Below are positions 17,919-23,904 of a stretch of DNA of 64,000 nt, one piece after another. The translations under genes were made by a program, and so were the position numbers. The DNA comes from JAICLL01 sp035252155. GTDB lineage: Bacteria; Planctomycetota; Planctomycetia; Pirellulales; JAICIG01. The stretch lies in contig DATFDL010000224.1 of assembly GCA_035252155.1 (NCBI GenBank), positions 1-64,000 of the forward strand, read 5' to 3'. Numbering within the stretch: the first letter of the stretch is position 1; every line of letters starts with the position of its first letter. The notes beneath the pieces were generated by a model. It was not told where the DNA came from and ran no database searches. It worked only from the letters and a program-made list of their open reading frames with translations.

Positions 17919-18803
17919 ATGAAACGAAATCCTCCTCGGACGCACCTGAGCATTCTCCCCGCACTTTGCTGCCTTGCCATCTACAGCCATTGCGCCTTCC
18001 TGGCGGAAGCGGCTCCTTCGGGCGCGGCGCCACAGAGCATCATGGCGGAGCGGCCTGAAGACCAGGCCAATGACGAAGTCGGCCGCATCACGTTGAAACG
18101 GCCGGGTGAGCGGGACTTCATTGTCGATCTGGCCGACCTCGTCTCTTCGTCCGATGAGCAGCGCATCCGAGACATTGCCACCAAGCTGCTCAACCACAAG
18201 GCGACGCCCATCATCGTCGTGACGATCGAGTCGATGGCCAAGTACGGCGGTGCCGGCATGCGTATCGAGACGTTTGCCCACCTATTGTTCGATCAGTGGG
18301 CGATTGGCCAGGCCAAGGTCAAGGGCCAGCTTTGGAACACGGGCATTCTGCTGTTGGTGTCGCGAGACGATCGCAAGGCTCGGATCGAACTCGGTGCCGG
18401 CTGGAAGCATGAGCAAGATTCGCTCGCTCAGCAAATCATGGACGAGCAGATTGTTCCGCGGTTCCGCCAGGGCGATTTTTCGGGCGGCATCGTGGCCGGG
18501 GTTGAGGCACTCGACAAGATGGCCCGCGGGCTTGAGCTGCCGCGGCCTCCGACTCCGTGGTGGCTGCCGGTGCTGATGGCCGTCGCGATCGGGTTGATGA
18601 TTTTCACCATCGTGTCGCTCATCCGGCGCGGGGCCAGCGGTTGGGCTTGGCTGTTCTGGGGCGCTGTCTTTTCGCTCATCGGATACCTGCTTTACTCGTT
18701 CTTAAGAAGCTCCATGAGTTCGGGCGGGGGTGGGGGCGGGTTCTCGGGCGGCTCGTTTGGCGGCGGCTATTCCGGCGGCGGTGGCGCAACCGGCTCATGG
18801 TAG
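17919..18803 (+). CDS. TPM-domain membrane protein with Gly-rich tail (YgcG-like)
   Basis: This 294-residue protein has a signal-like N-terminus (residues 12-33), a TPM domain (RDFIVDLADLVSSSDEQRI, TPIIVVTIESM, IELGAGWKHEQD), two membrane segments (about 206-250) and a tail of GGGGGGFSGGSFGGG type ending GGGATGSW. This is the usual plan of YgcG-type proteins, in which the Gly-rich tail follows two membrane segments. TPM domains have weak phosphatase reports and often act in membrane quality control. It is followed after 11 bases by a second TPM gene. Confidence 0.8.
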   Translation: MKRNPPRTHLSILPALCCLAIYSHCAFLAEAAPSGAAPQSIMAERPEDQANDEVGRITLKRPGERDFIVDLADLVSSSDEQRIRDIATKLLNHKATPIIVVTIESMAKYGGAGMRIETFAHLLFDQWAIGQAKVKGQLWNTGILLLVSRDDRKARIELGAGWKHEQDSLAQQIMDEQIVPRFRQGDFSGGIVAGVEALDKMARGLELPRPPTPWWLPVLMAVAIGLMIFTIVSLIRRGASGWAWLFWGAVFSLIGYLLYSFLRSSMSSGGGGGGFSGGSFGGGYSGGGGATGSW

Positions 18804-18814
18804 CGAGGTAAAAC

Positions 18815-19498
18815 ATGGCAAGCGCCAACAAGAAGCTCACGGCCGACGACAAGAAGCGGATCAATGACGCCGTGGCCTCGGCGGAAGCGAAAACTTCTGC
18901 GGAGATAGTGCCCGTCATCGCGACGGTTTCCGGTCGCTACGATCGCCCGGAAGACATCGTGGGGCTCTGGATGGCGCTGTTGGCACTAGCCGTCACCTGG
19001 TGCGTTTTGCCCGAACATGCGAGATCGGGAGACTGGGGAGCGATGCCGGCTTGGGCGCACCTGCTTCTGTTGGCCGTCAGCGTCGTCGTCGGCTTCGTCA
19101 TCGGGGCGTTGGTCGGCGCTCACGTTAATCCGCTTCGGCACCTTTTCACCCCTTCGCAGCAGATGCGCGATGAGGTTCTGCTGCGATCGCGGCAGGTGTT
19201 CTTTGACAGCCGCGTGCATCACACCGCCGGCCGGACGGGCATCTTGATCTATGTCTCGTTGTTCGAGCGGATGGCCGCCGTTCTCGCGGACGACGCCGTA
19301 ATCGAGAAGCTGGGGCAGGCTGCCTTGGACGAGATGCGTGACCATCTTGCCGCCTCGTTAAGCAGCCAGTCACTCGCCGACGCAGTCTGCGGCACGATCG
19401 CCGCCGCGGCCCCTAAGCTGGCGGCGGCGCTGCCCAGGGCCGAGGGTGACGTCAACGAGTTGCCCGATGCCCTCATCGTTCTTGATCGGCCCGTTTAG
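18815..19498 (+). CDS. TPM-domain membrane protein (second copy)
   Basis: This 227-residue protein has a basic N-terminal region (MASANKKLTADDKKRI), two membrane segments (about 50-66 and 82-104), then the TPM domain (LRSRQVFFDSRVHHTAGRTGILIYVSLFERM). Such pairs, one with a Gly-rich tail and one with this reversed order of membrane and TPM parts, recur widely. It lies 11 bases after the first TPM gene, so it is probably cotranscribed. The activity is unknown. Confidence 0.8.
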   Translation: MASANKKLTADDKKRINDAVASAEAKTSAEIVPVIATVSGRYDRPEDIVGLWMALLALAVTWCVLPEHARSGDWGAMPAWAHLLLLAVSVVVGFVIGALVGAHVNPLRHLFTPSQQMRDEVLLRSRQVFFDSRVHHTAGRTGILIYVSLFERMAAVLADDAVIEKLGQAALDEMRDHLAASLSSQSLADAVCGTIAAAAPKLAAALPRAEGDVNELPDALIVLDRPV

Positions 19499-19602
19499 CC
19501 GTGGGATCGTCGCATGAAGGACTTCTCTATATGAACGCCGCGTCCGGCAGCTCAACGAAAAAATTCTTGTGAACCTCGCGAAACTTCCGGCGTCTAACAG
19601 GG

Positions 19603-19608
19603 TATAAT
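19603..19608 (+). promoter_or_regulatory. Promoter -10 box TATAAT upstream of leader RNA and tRNA array
   Basis: A perfect TATAAT lies at 19603-19608 in an otherwise GC-rich stretch. The best -35 candidates are weak, and TTGTGA at 19567 is too far. It precedes the hairpin at 19615 and a strong terminator at 19821, and is the only clear promoter-like site before the tRNA array. Confidence 0.45.
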
Positions 19609-19614
19609 GTATCA

Positions 19615-19853
19615 GGCACGACCACTCACGCGATCAGGTCGTGCCGGTTTTAACGACTGCCCCCGGCGGGCCAGCGAGACTTTCCCATGATGTCCATACG
19701 GCCCAGCATCACCAACGAACGCAAAGGGACGGGCTTATTTGCCGGTCAACCGGCGAATTCGCTCCCCGCGCATCCGTTGCGCTTGTGACGCTCGGCCATC
19801 AAGCAAGCAAGGCTCTTCAAAGGCCCGGTGTCACGAGACACCGGGCCTTTTTT
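19615..19853 (+). ncRNA. Candidate structured small RNA / leader before the tRNA array
   Basis: Between the -10 box and a strong terminator lie a 9-bp hairpin (GGCACGACC/GGTCGTGCC, 19615-19645), a second small hairpin (GCCGG-tcaa-CCGGC near 19741) and a 12-bp perfect stem with T-tract at 19821-19853. No ORF with support fits. The arrangement suggests a stand-alone transcript of about 240 nt or a leader that terminates before the array. No match to tmRNA, RNase P or SRP RNA was recognised by eye. Confidence 0.45.
19821..19853 (+). terminator. Intrinsic terminator before the tRNA array
   Basis: AGGCCCGGTGTC (19821-19832) pairs perfectly with GACACCGGGCCT (19837-19848) across an ACGA loop, and six T follow. 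It is a canonical rho-independent terminator and lies 21 bases before the first tRNA. Confidence 0.85.
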
Positions 19854-19874
19854 CGTTGGCAACCAGAAACACAC

Positions 19875-19947
19875 GGCTCGTTCGTCTAGCGGCTCAGGAT
19901 GCCGGCCCTTCAAGCCGGAGGCCGGGGTTCGACTCCCCGACGAGCTA
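19875..19947 (+). tRNA. tRNA-Glu (anticodon TTC), C33 variant
   Basis: The acceptor stem GGCTCGT/ACGAGCT pairs with one G-U. The anticodon stem CCGGC/GCCGG encloses CCTTCAA, giving TTC at 34-36 with C at position 33 instead of U. The D-arm is Glu-like, and CCA is not encoded. Confidence 0.8.
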
Positions 19948-19956
19948 CTTGAAAAG

Positions 19957-20029
19957 CAGAACGTAGGAGAGCGGCCACTCCGCCTGGTCGGGGGCCAGGA
20001 GACCGCCGGTTCGAGTCCGGCCGTTCTGA
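19957..20029 (+). tRNA. tRNA-Pro (anticodon GGG), C33 variant
   Basis: Acceptor CAGAACG/CGTTCTG, anticodon stem CCTGG/CCAGG with loop TCGGGGG (GGG anticodon, C33), T-stem GCCGG/CCGGC. No encoded CCA. Confidence 0.8.
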
Positions 20030-20048
20030 CAGACTGAACGAAGAATCA

Positions 20049-20120
20049 CGGGATGTAGGGTAGCGGTGGCCCGCGTGCCTTGGGAGCACGAGCAAGTGGG
20101 TTCAACTCCCACCGTCCCGA
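20049..20120 (+). tRNA. tRNA-Pro (anticodon TGG)
   Basis: Acceptor CGGGATG/CGTCCCG, anticodon stem CGTGC/GCACG with loop CTTGGGA (TGG, U33), T-stem GTGGG/CCCAC. Fully pairs except one G-U. Confidence 0.85.
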
Positions 20121-20131
20121 CTCGTAATCAT

Positions 20132-20220
20132 AGTCCGGTGTTGTAACGGAAGCATGGCGATCTGATACGTCGCCGGCGACCACGCTGCGCGCGGTGCCCG
20201 TTCGACTCCACCCCGGACTA
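20132..20220 (+). tRNA. tRNA-Ile (anticodon GAT) carrying hairpin module
   Basis: Acceptor AGTCCGG/CCGGACT. The anticodon stem GCGAT/GTCGC encloses CTGATAC (GAT). Between anticodon stem and T-loop lies a module of about 24 nt (20177-20200) with a CGC-TGC-GCG hairpin core, which is shared with two other array tRNAs. Ile tRNAs do not normally have long variable regions. The T-stem pairs only as GGTG...CACC with three C extra, so the normal T-arm is disturbed. Confidence 0.7.
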
Positions 20221-20245
20221 CTTCGCCAAAACAAGGAGAACCACA

Positions 20246-20329
20246 ATGCGGCAGCGACAGCGGCTCAAACGCATACGCCAGACCGACAACATGGGGTCGT
20301 GGCGTAACGGTAGCGCATCCGCCTTTTAA
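20246..20329 (+). CDS. Arg-rich mini-ORF overlapping tRNA-Lys
   Basis: This 27-residue ORF (MRQRQRLKRIRQTDN at the start) has a strong AAGGAG 8 bases upstream of its ATG and ends with TAA inside the anticodon loop of the Lys-type tRNA. A leader-peptide role is possible, but coding may be chance because the tRNA overlaps the last third. Confidence 0.3.
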   Translation: MRQRQRLKRIRQTDNMGSWRNGSASAF

Positions 20330-20365
20330 GCGGAAGGGTGAGGGTTCGACTCCGGCTGGGTGCTT
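20292..20365 (+). tRNA. tRNA-Lys (anticodon TTT)-like, degenerate
   Basis: The anticodon stem TCCGC/GCGGA with loop CTTTTAA gives TTT, and GCG/CGC form a D-stem. The acceptor and T-stem do not pair well: GGGGTCG against TGGGTGC, and GAGGG against CCGGC. It is either decayed or its 3' part was replaced, so ends are approximate. Confidence 0.5.
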
Positions 20366-20371
20366 ATAGAG

Positions 20372-20467
20372 CGGCGTGTGGGAAAGCCTGGAATTCCGCG
20401 TGCTTCGGGAGCACGAAACCGACCAACGCTGCGCGTCGGTGCCCGGGTTCAAATCCGGCCACGCCGA
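20372..20467 (+). tRNA. tRNA-Pro (anticodon CGG) carrying hairpin module
   Basis: Acceptor CGGCGTG/CACGCCG, anticodon stem CGTGC/GCACG with TTCGGGA (CGG). A 26-nt module (20420-20445; ACGC-TGC-GCGT hairpin core) lies between the anticodon stem and the T-loop, making the gene 96 nt. The T-stem is disturbed in the presence of the module. Confidence 0.75.
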
Positions 20468-20473
20468 CTCGAT

Positions 20474-20548
20474 TGCGGTGGGACCCGTGCTGGTACGGGT
20501 AGGCGGCTGTTAACCGCCCTGACGCAGGTTCGATTCCTGGCGCCGCAG
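20474..20548 (+). tRNA. tRNA-Asn (anticodon GTT)
   Basis: Acceptor TGCGGTG/CGCCGCA, anticodon stem GGCGG/CCGCC with CTGTTAA (GTT), T-stem GCAGG/CCTGG with one end mismatch. Discriminator G. Confidence 0.85.
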
Positions 20549-20562
20549 CTCACGATGAAAAC

Positions 20563-20647
20563 GGAACGGCAAGCCAACGGGCGATGGCAGCCGCCTCGAA
20601 AGCGGTCGAGCAGCAATGCCTTGGGAGTTCGACTCTCCCTCCTTCCG
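20563..20647 (+). tRNA. tRNA-Ser (anticodon CGA)
   Basis: Acceptor GGAACGG/TCCTTCC with one C-C mismatch, anticodon stem GCCGC/GCGGT with CTCGAAA (CGA), long variable arm (about 16 nt) and perfect T-stem GGGAG/CTCCC. Class II shape fits Ser. Confidence 0.8.
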
Positions 20648-20654
20648 CCTTCAC

Positions 20655-20746
20655 GTGCCCTTGGCCGAGCGGCAAAGGCTCCAGCCTTCCAAGCTGGCGC
20701 GACCAACGCTGCGCGTCGGTGCCCGGTTCGACTCTCGCAGGGCACT
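20655..20746 (+). tRNA. tRNA-Gly (anticodon TCC) carrying hairpin module
   Basis: Acceptor GTGCCCT/AGGGCAC, anticodon stem CCAGC/GCTGG with CTTCCAA (TCC). A module (20700-20725) nearly identical to that in tRNA-Pro(CGG) intervenes; removing about 23 nt of it restores a T-stem GCGAG/CTCGC. Gly tRNAs lack long variable regions elsewhere. Confidence 0.75.
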
Positions 20747-20756
20747 CTTTCAATGA

Positions 20757-20827
20757 TCGGGGATCGGCTAACGGTAGGCTCCCTGGCTTTGAACCAGGAG
20801 ATGGAGGTTCAAGTCCTTCTCCCCGAA
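20757..20827 (+). tRNA. tRNA-Gln (anticodon TTG)
   Basis: Acceptor TCGGGGA/TCCCCGA, anticodon stem CCTGG/CCAGG with CTTTGAA (TTG), T-stem GGAGG/CCTTC. All pairs form with one G-U. Confidence 0.85.
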
Positions 20828-20863
20828 CTTCGGTCGCGATGGCCGTGTCCCAAGAATACATGA

Positions 20864-20957
20864 TCCGGGGCAGTTGCTGCTGGTAGTAACGCCTGGCTCC
20901 GGGCACCGTGCGCAGCATGGTCGCAGGAAGCCATTGGTTCGATTCCAACCCCCGGAA
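20864..20957 (+). tRNA. tRNA-like gene with inverted hairpin module, isotype unclear
   Basis: Acceptor TCCGGGG/CCCCGGA and D-arm GTTG/TAAC are good, and the T-arm is ATTGG/CCAAC. Between them CCTG and CAGG can pair as an anticodon stem, but its loop holds a 24-nt insertion (20900-20923) that is the reverse complement of the module in the Ile, Pro and Gly genes. If ACCGT/ATGGT within the insertion is the anticodon stem, the loop reads GCA (Cys-like) with C33. Confidence 0.5.
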
Positions 20958-20969
20958 CTTTAGACATAC

Positions 20970-21054
20970 GGAGGTCATCCGGCCGGATGAGGAGCCTGTC
21001 TTGAAAACAGGTGGCGGCGCAAGTCGCTTGTGAGTTCGAGTCTCACGGCCTCCG
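20970..21054 (+). tRNA. tRNA-Ser (anticodon TGA)
   Basis: Acceptor GGAGGTC/GGCCTCC, anticodon stem CCTGT/ACAGG with CTTGAAA (TGA), long variable arm with GCG/CGC stem, T-stem GTGAG/CTCAC. Discriminator G. Canonical class II. Confidence 0.9.
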
Positions 21055-21068
21055 CCTCTGGTGAAACA

Positions 21069-21141
21069 CGTCCCGTGGCCTAGTAGCGAAGGCAGCGCCT
21101 CCACACGGCGAAGATCGACAGTGCGAGTCTGTCCGGGACTA
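21069..21141 (+). tRNA. tRNA-Val (anticodon CAC), C33 variant
   Basis: Acceptor pairs over GTCCCG (first pair mismatched), anticodon stem GCGCC/GGCGA with loop TCCACAC (CAC, C33), T-stem GACAG/CTGTC with T-loop TGCGAGT. Confidence 0.75.
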
Positions 21142-21142
21142 C

Positions 21143-21217
21143 GTCCTCGTGGAGCAGCCAGGAGTGCTCGCCTGCTTGTCAGGCAGGAGGTCGCGGGTTC
21201 AAGTCCCGCCGGGGACG
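21143..21217 (+). tRNA. tRNA-Asp (anticodon GTC)
   Basis: Acceptor GTCCTCG/CGGGGAC, anticodon stem CCTGC/GCAGG with TTGTCAG (GTC), T-stem GCGGG/CCCGC, discriminator G. Confidence 0.9.
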
Positions 21218-21231
21218 CTTTCATAAAGCAC

Positions 21232-21306
21232 GGCGCGGTACGCAAACAGGCAAAGCGGCCAAGCTCAAACCTTGGTGACCTGTCGGTTCGATTCCGACCT
21301 GCGCCA
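21232..21306 (+). tRNA. tRNA-Leu (anticodon CAA), short variable region
   Basis: Acceptor GGCGCGG/CTGCGCC, anticodon stem CCAAG/CTTGG with CTCAAAC (CAA), T-stem GTCGG/CCGAC. The variable region is only about 6 nt, where bacterial Leu tRNAs usually have a long arm. Confidence 0.75.
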
Positions 21307-21442
21307 CTCGCACAACGAGCAACATGCGTCGGTTGAGCATTCGGATACAAAATCAGCGTCTATTGAGTGAACAGTGCTGGCCGGCGTTAACCGTGCGACG
21401 GCAATACGATCGAGTCCTGAACCCCGAACCTTGAACCCTCCC

Positions 21443-22033
21443 ATGGCCAAGATGCTCAACAGGCCGGCGCTGGTGCTCAACCGCAACTGGCAGCCGGTGA
21501 ACGTCGCCACCGTCGCTCGCGCGCTGGTCATGCTCTTCAATGAGGCGGCCCGCGTCGTCGATCCGGCTGACTACCAGCTCTACACCTGGGCTGACTGGTC
21601 AGGGCTGGCTCCGCGCGACGGCGAGCCGTTCATCCAGGCGGTGAGCATGCGGTTGCGCGTACCGGAGGTGATCGTGCTGGCGGGCTACGATCGGCTGCCC
21701 GAAGCGGCCGTGGCGTTCAGCCGGCGGAACATCTTCAAGCGCGACCACTACACTTGCCAGTATTGCGGCGTACAGCCGGGCGTCGAGGAGCTGTCGATCG
21801 ACCACGTAATTCCGCGGTCGCAAGGCGGCATCTCGACCTGGGACAACTGCGTGCTGGCGTGCGTGGAGTGCAACAAGCGCAAGGCCAACCGCACGCCGGC
21901 TGAGGCGGGCATGAAGCTGCGCAAGCAACCTTGCCGCCCGCAGTGGAAGCCGCTCTATGCTGCGCACAGCGTGCGTGTCGAGAGCTGGTCGAAGTTTGTC
22001 AGCGAGGCTTATTGGAGCGTCGAACTCCGCTGA
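21443..22033 (+). CDS. HNH endonuclease inside the tRNA array
   Basis: This 196-residue protein carries an HNH motif: CQYCG (paired Cys of the zinc ribbon), LSIDHVIPRSQGG (catalytic H), DNCVLACVECNKRKANRTP (second Cys pair) near residues 112-155. N-terminal parts (NRNWQPVNVATVARALVMLF) resemble a broad family of stand-alone bacterial HNH proteins. The ATG at 21443 gives MAKMLNRP; 21452 is another choice. It lies between array tRNAs on the same strand, so it may be a homing-like passenger or a housekeeping gene. Confidence 0.85.
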   Translation: MAKMLNRPALVLNRNWQPVNVATVARALVMLFNEAARVVDPADYQLYTWADWSGLAPRDGEPFIQAVSMRLRVPEVIVLAGYDRLPEAAVAFSRRNIFKRDHYTCQYCGVQPGVEELSIDHVIPRSQGGISTWDNCVLACVECNKRKANRTPAEAGMKLRKQPCRPQWKPLYAAHSVRVESWSKFVSEAYWSVELR

Positions 22034-22047
22034 GCCGCAGTTGAAGC

Positions 22048-22082
22048 AAGCCGATCCAAGCGGGGCAGCTTGGATCGGCCTT
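22048..22082 (+). terminator. Hairpin after the HNH gene
   Basis: AGCCGATCCAAG and CTTGGATCGGC form an 11-bp stem around an 8-nt loop. No strong T-tract follows (CTTA), so it may be a weak terminator or an RNA-processing site between the HNH gene and tRNA-Trp. Confidence 0.5.
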
Positions 22083-22084
22083 AC

Positions 22085-22154
22085 AGGATCGTGCTCCTGG
22101 GAGAGCCAGCGGTCTCCAAAGCCGCTTTACGGGGTTCGACTCCTCGCGATCCTG
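22085..22154 (+). tRNA. tRNA-Trp (anticodon CCA)
   Basis: Acceptor AGGATCG/CGATCCT, anticodon stem GCGGT/GCCGC with CTCCAAA (CCA), T-stem CGGGG/CCTCG, discriminator G. Confidence 0.85.
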
Positions 22155-22157
22155 CTT

Positions 22158-22228
22158 GTCCTGCGAGTGTGATGGAAGCACGGCAATCTTCGGAACTGTA
22201 AGACGGGGTCCGATTCCTCGGCGGGGTG
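22158..22228 (+). tRNA. tRNA-Arg (anticodon TCG), weak anticodon stem
   Basis: Acceptor GTCCTGC/GCGGGGT uses several G-U pairs. The anticodon stem GCAAT/ACTGT has an A-C mismatch; its loop CTTCGGA gives TCG. T-stem CGGGG/CCTCG is perfect. Confidence 0.7.
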
Positions 22229-22247
22229 CTGCTGGTCATAACAACTT

Positions 22248-22320
22248 GTCCTCGGAGTGTGCCGGATTCGCACTCGAGCCCGCGAAGCTCGTAGACCAGG
22301 TTCGATTCCTGGCGAGGACG
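22248..22320 (+). tRNA. tRNA-Arg (anticodon GCG), C33 variant
   Basis: Acceptor GTCCTCG/CGAGGAC, anticodon stem CGAGC/GCTCG with loop CCGCGAA (GCG, C33), T-stem CCAGG/CCTGG. Perfect stems. Confidence 0.8.
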
Positions 22321-22332
22321 CTTGAACAACCC

Positions 22333-22404
22333 GACGCTGGAGCCAGACGGCACGGCAACCGCCTGCAGAGCGGTTTCAAGCGGGTTCGACTCCCGCCGGC
22401 GTTT
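22333..22404 (+). tRNA. tRNA-Cys (anticodon GCA)
   Basis: Acceptor GACGCTG/CGGCGTT, anticodon stem ACCGC/GCGGT with CTGCAGA (GCA), T-stem GCGGG/CCCGC. It is the last recognisable tRNA of the array. Confidence 0.85.
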
Positions 22405-22434
22405 CTCACTGTCCAACTGCGGGTTCAGACTAGC

Positions 22435-23643
22435 TCAACGCGGCAGCCAACGGGGATGATCGACGCCCCGGTTTTCGATCCCCTTGGTGACACTCCGTGC
22501 GTTGCTGCCGTCGGCGTTCATCACCCAGGCGGTCGGCGAGTCTCCCGTCGCCGCACGGCAAAAGACAACCAGACGGCCGTCGGGCGATTCGCTGGCGCGG
22601 AAATCCCAAACGCCGGGCTGGCCAGATAAGTCGCTGATGCGCCCTGATCGAGGGTCGAGCCGGCTGATCCCGACTCCGCCGCGCGCTTCATCGGGCTTGT
22701 ATTCGCGATTGAAATGATCGAGATCCGGTTTGCCGACTCGGTATTGCCACGGCGTCTTCGTACCGGGCAGCCGGCGCGGGAATAAGATTGTGCCGTCGCG
22801 GCTCCACGCAGGCAGATTCGAGCCGCCGCCATGGGCATCTGCGGGACCATACGTGGCGGCGAACCACATGGCTCCGTCTTTCGTTAGAACGCGGTGTTCG
22901 GAGCCGTCGGGACGCCCGATGCACACGTCAGCCCAGTCGTGACCCGGGTCAGCACCCGGCAGGCAGTCGACGTAGAGCACCCAGTCTCCGGTGGGCGACC
23001 AGCTTGTGCCGAAGTAAAGGTGTCCCGGCTTGGCTGCGACCGTGACGCGGTTGCCGCCATCGATGTTGCTGGTGAAGACCCGATAGCCCGCCGGCCCGGC
23101 CAGATGGAAGGCCACTCGCGTGCCGTCGGGGCTGAGGCTGAAGCCATAGGGCACACCTTCGCCAGCCCTGGTAAAGTCACGAGCGTCTGAACCGTCGAGC
23201 TGCATGCTCACCACCCGGGCGATCTTGTCCTTGACGACCTGAACGAGCAGCCGCTCGTCGTTCACTAGGAGAGCCGGCGTCTCGAACGGGGCAATGCGGC
23301 CCTTGGTGCAGATTTCGTCAAGCGAGCCGCCTTCCAAGTCGTGCAACCAGATGTGCGTGGGCGTCTGCGTATAAAACTCCTCGAACGGCCGGCCAGGGCC
23401 GTCGCGGCGAGGTTCCATGCTGAGGAATACCAGGCGCCGGCCATCTGAAAAGAACGGGCCAGGTTGCCAGGTTGCCTGATTGGGAACGTTGAAATCAAAG
23501 TAGCTGAGACCTGTGCCGTCGGCCCGGATGATGCCCGTCTTGCCTTGCGACGTGAACATGAATGTCGCCGTCCGCAACGGCGCCGCATCGGGCGAGCTGG
23601 CCGGAAGAACAACCAGAATTGCGGCGAAGCTCAAAAAGTGCAT
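22435..23643 (-). CDS. TolB-like beta-propeller (PD40 repeats), secreted
   Basis: This 402-residue protein has a signal peptide (residues 1-22) and WD40-like PD40 repeats of the form SPDGTRVAF (near 171), SWSPTGDWVLYV, WSRDGTILF and SPDGRLVVFC. These are typical of a TolB-type propeller. It lacks the N-terminal TolB domain, and planctomycete homologues usually have no known partner. It is convergent on the end of the tRNA array. Confidence 0.75.
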   Translation of the reverse strand: MHFLSFAAILVVLPASSPDAAPLRTATFMFTSQGKTGIIRADGTGLSYFDFNVPNQATWQPGPFFSDGRRLVFLSMEPRRDGPGRPFEEFYTQTPTHIWLHDLEGGSLDEICTKGRIAPFETPALLVNDERLLVQVVKDKIARVVSMQLDGSDARDFTRAGEGVPYGFSLSPDGTRVAFHLAGPAGYRVFTSNIDGGNRVTVAAKPGHLYFGTSWSPTGDWVLYVDCLPGADPGHDWADVCIGRPDGSEHRVLTKDGAMWFAATYGPADAHGGGSNLPAWSRDGTILFPRRLPGTKTPWQYRVGKPDLDHFNREYKPDEARGGVGISRLDPRSGRISDLSGQPGVWDFRASESPDGRLVVFCRAATGDSPTAWVMNADGSNARSVTKGIENRGVDHPRWLPR

Positions 23644-23904
23644 GCGCCATCAATGCGGTGAAACCAGCCGGACGCTACGTTCGTCGTGGGTCTCGGCTAT
23701 CATGTATCATGGCCGCGTATTTGAGCAATTCTATTTCGCCCGCCCTGTCGGCCTCAATCATAGCGCAGCCGTGGAGTTCATCAAGTGGGCAGAGCCCGAA
23801 TCGAAAGGCGGCCCTGTTGGGAAGTTGGTGTCTTTGAATCCAATTCCTAGATAGAACCTATCCGTGTTTGAGGAGCAGTCACCAGCGACGGTATAATCAC
23901 GACC

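Noticed and set aside
19875..19947. A tRNA-Sec with anticodon TCA in the first array tRNA
   Set aside because: The string CTTCAA could be read as TCA, but then the anticodon stem fails to pair and the gene is only 73 nt, too short for tRNA-Sec.
20550..21350. 266-codon minus-strand ORF across the tRNA array
   Set aside because: It is a translation of tRNA genes, and its repeated 'ESNR' and 'GLEPA' text is the well-known reverse-tRNA artefact.
21361..21420. Possible extra tRNA (Asn-like CGTTAAC) before the HNH gene
   Set aside because: The loop-like string and a GATCGAGTCC piece are present but stems do not pair.
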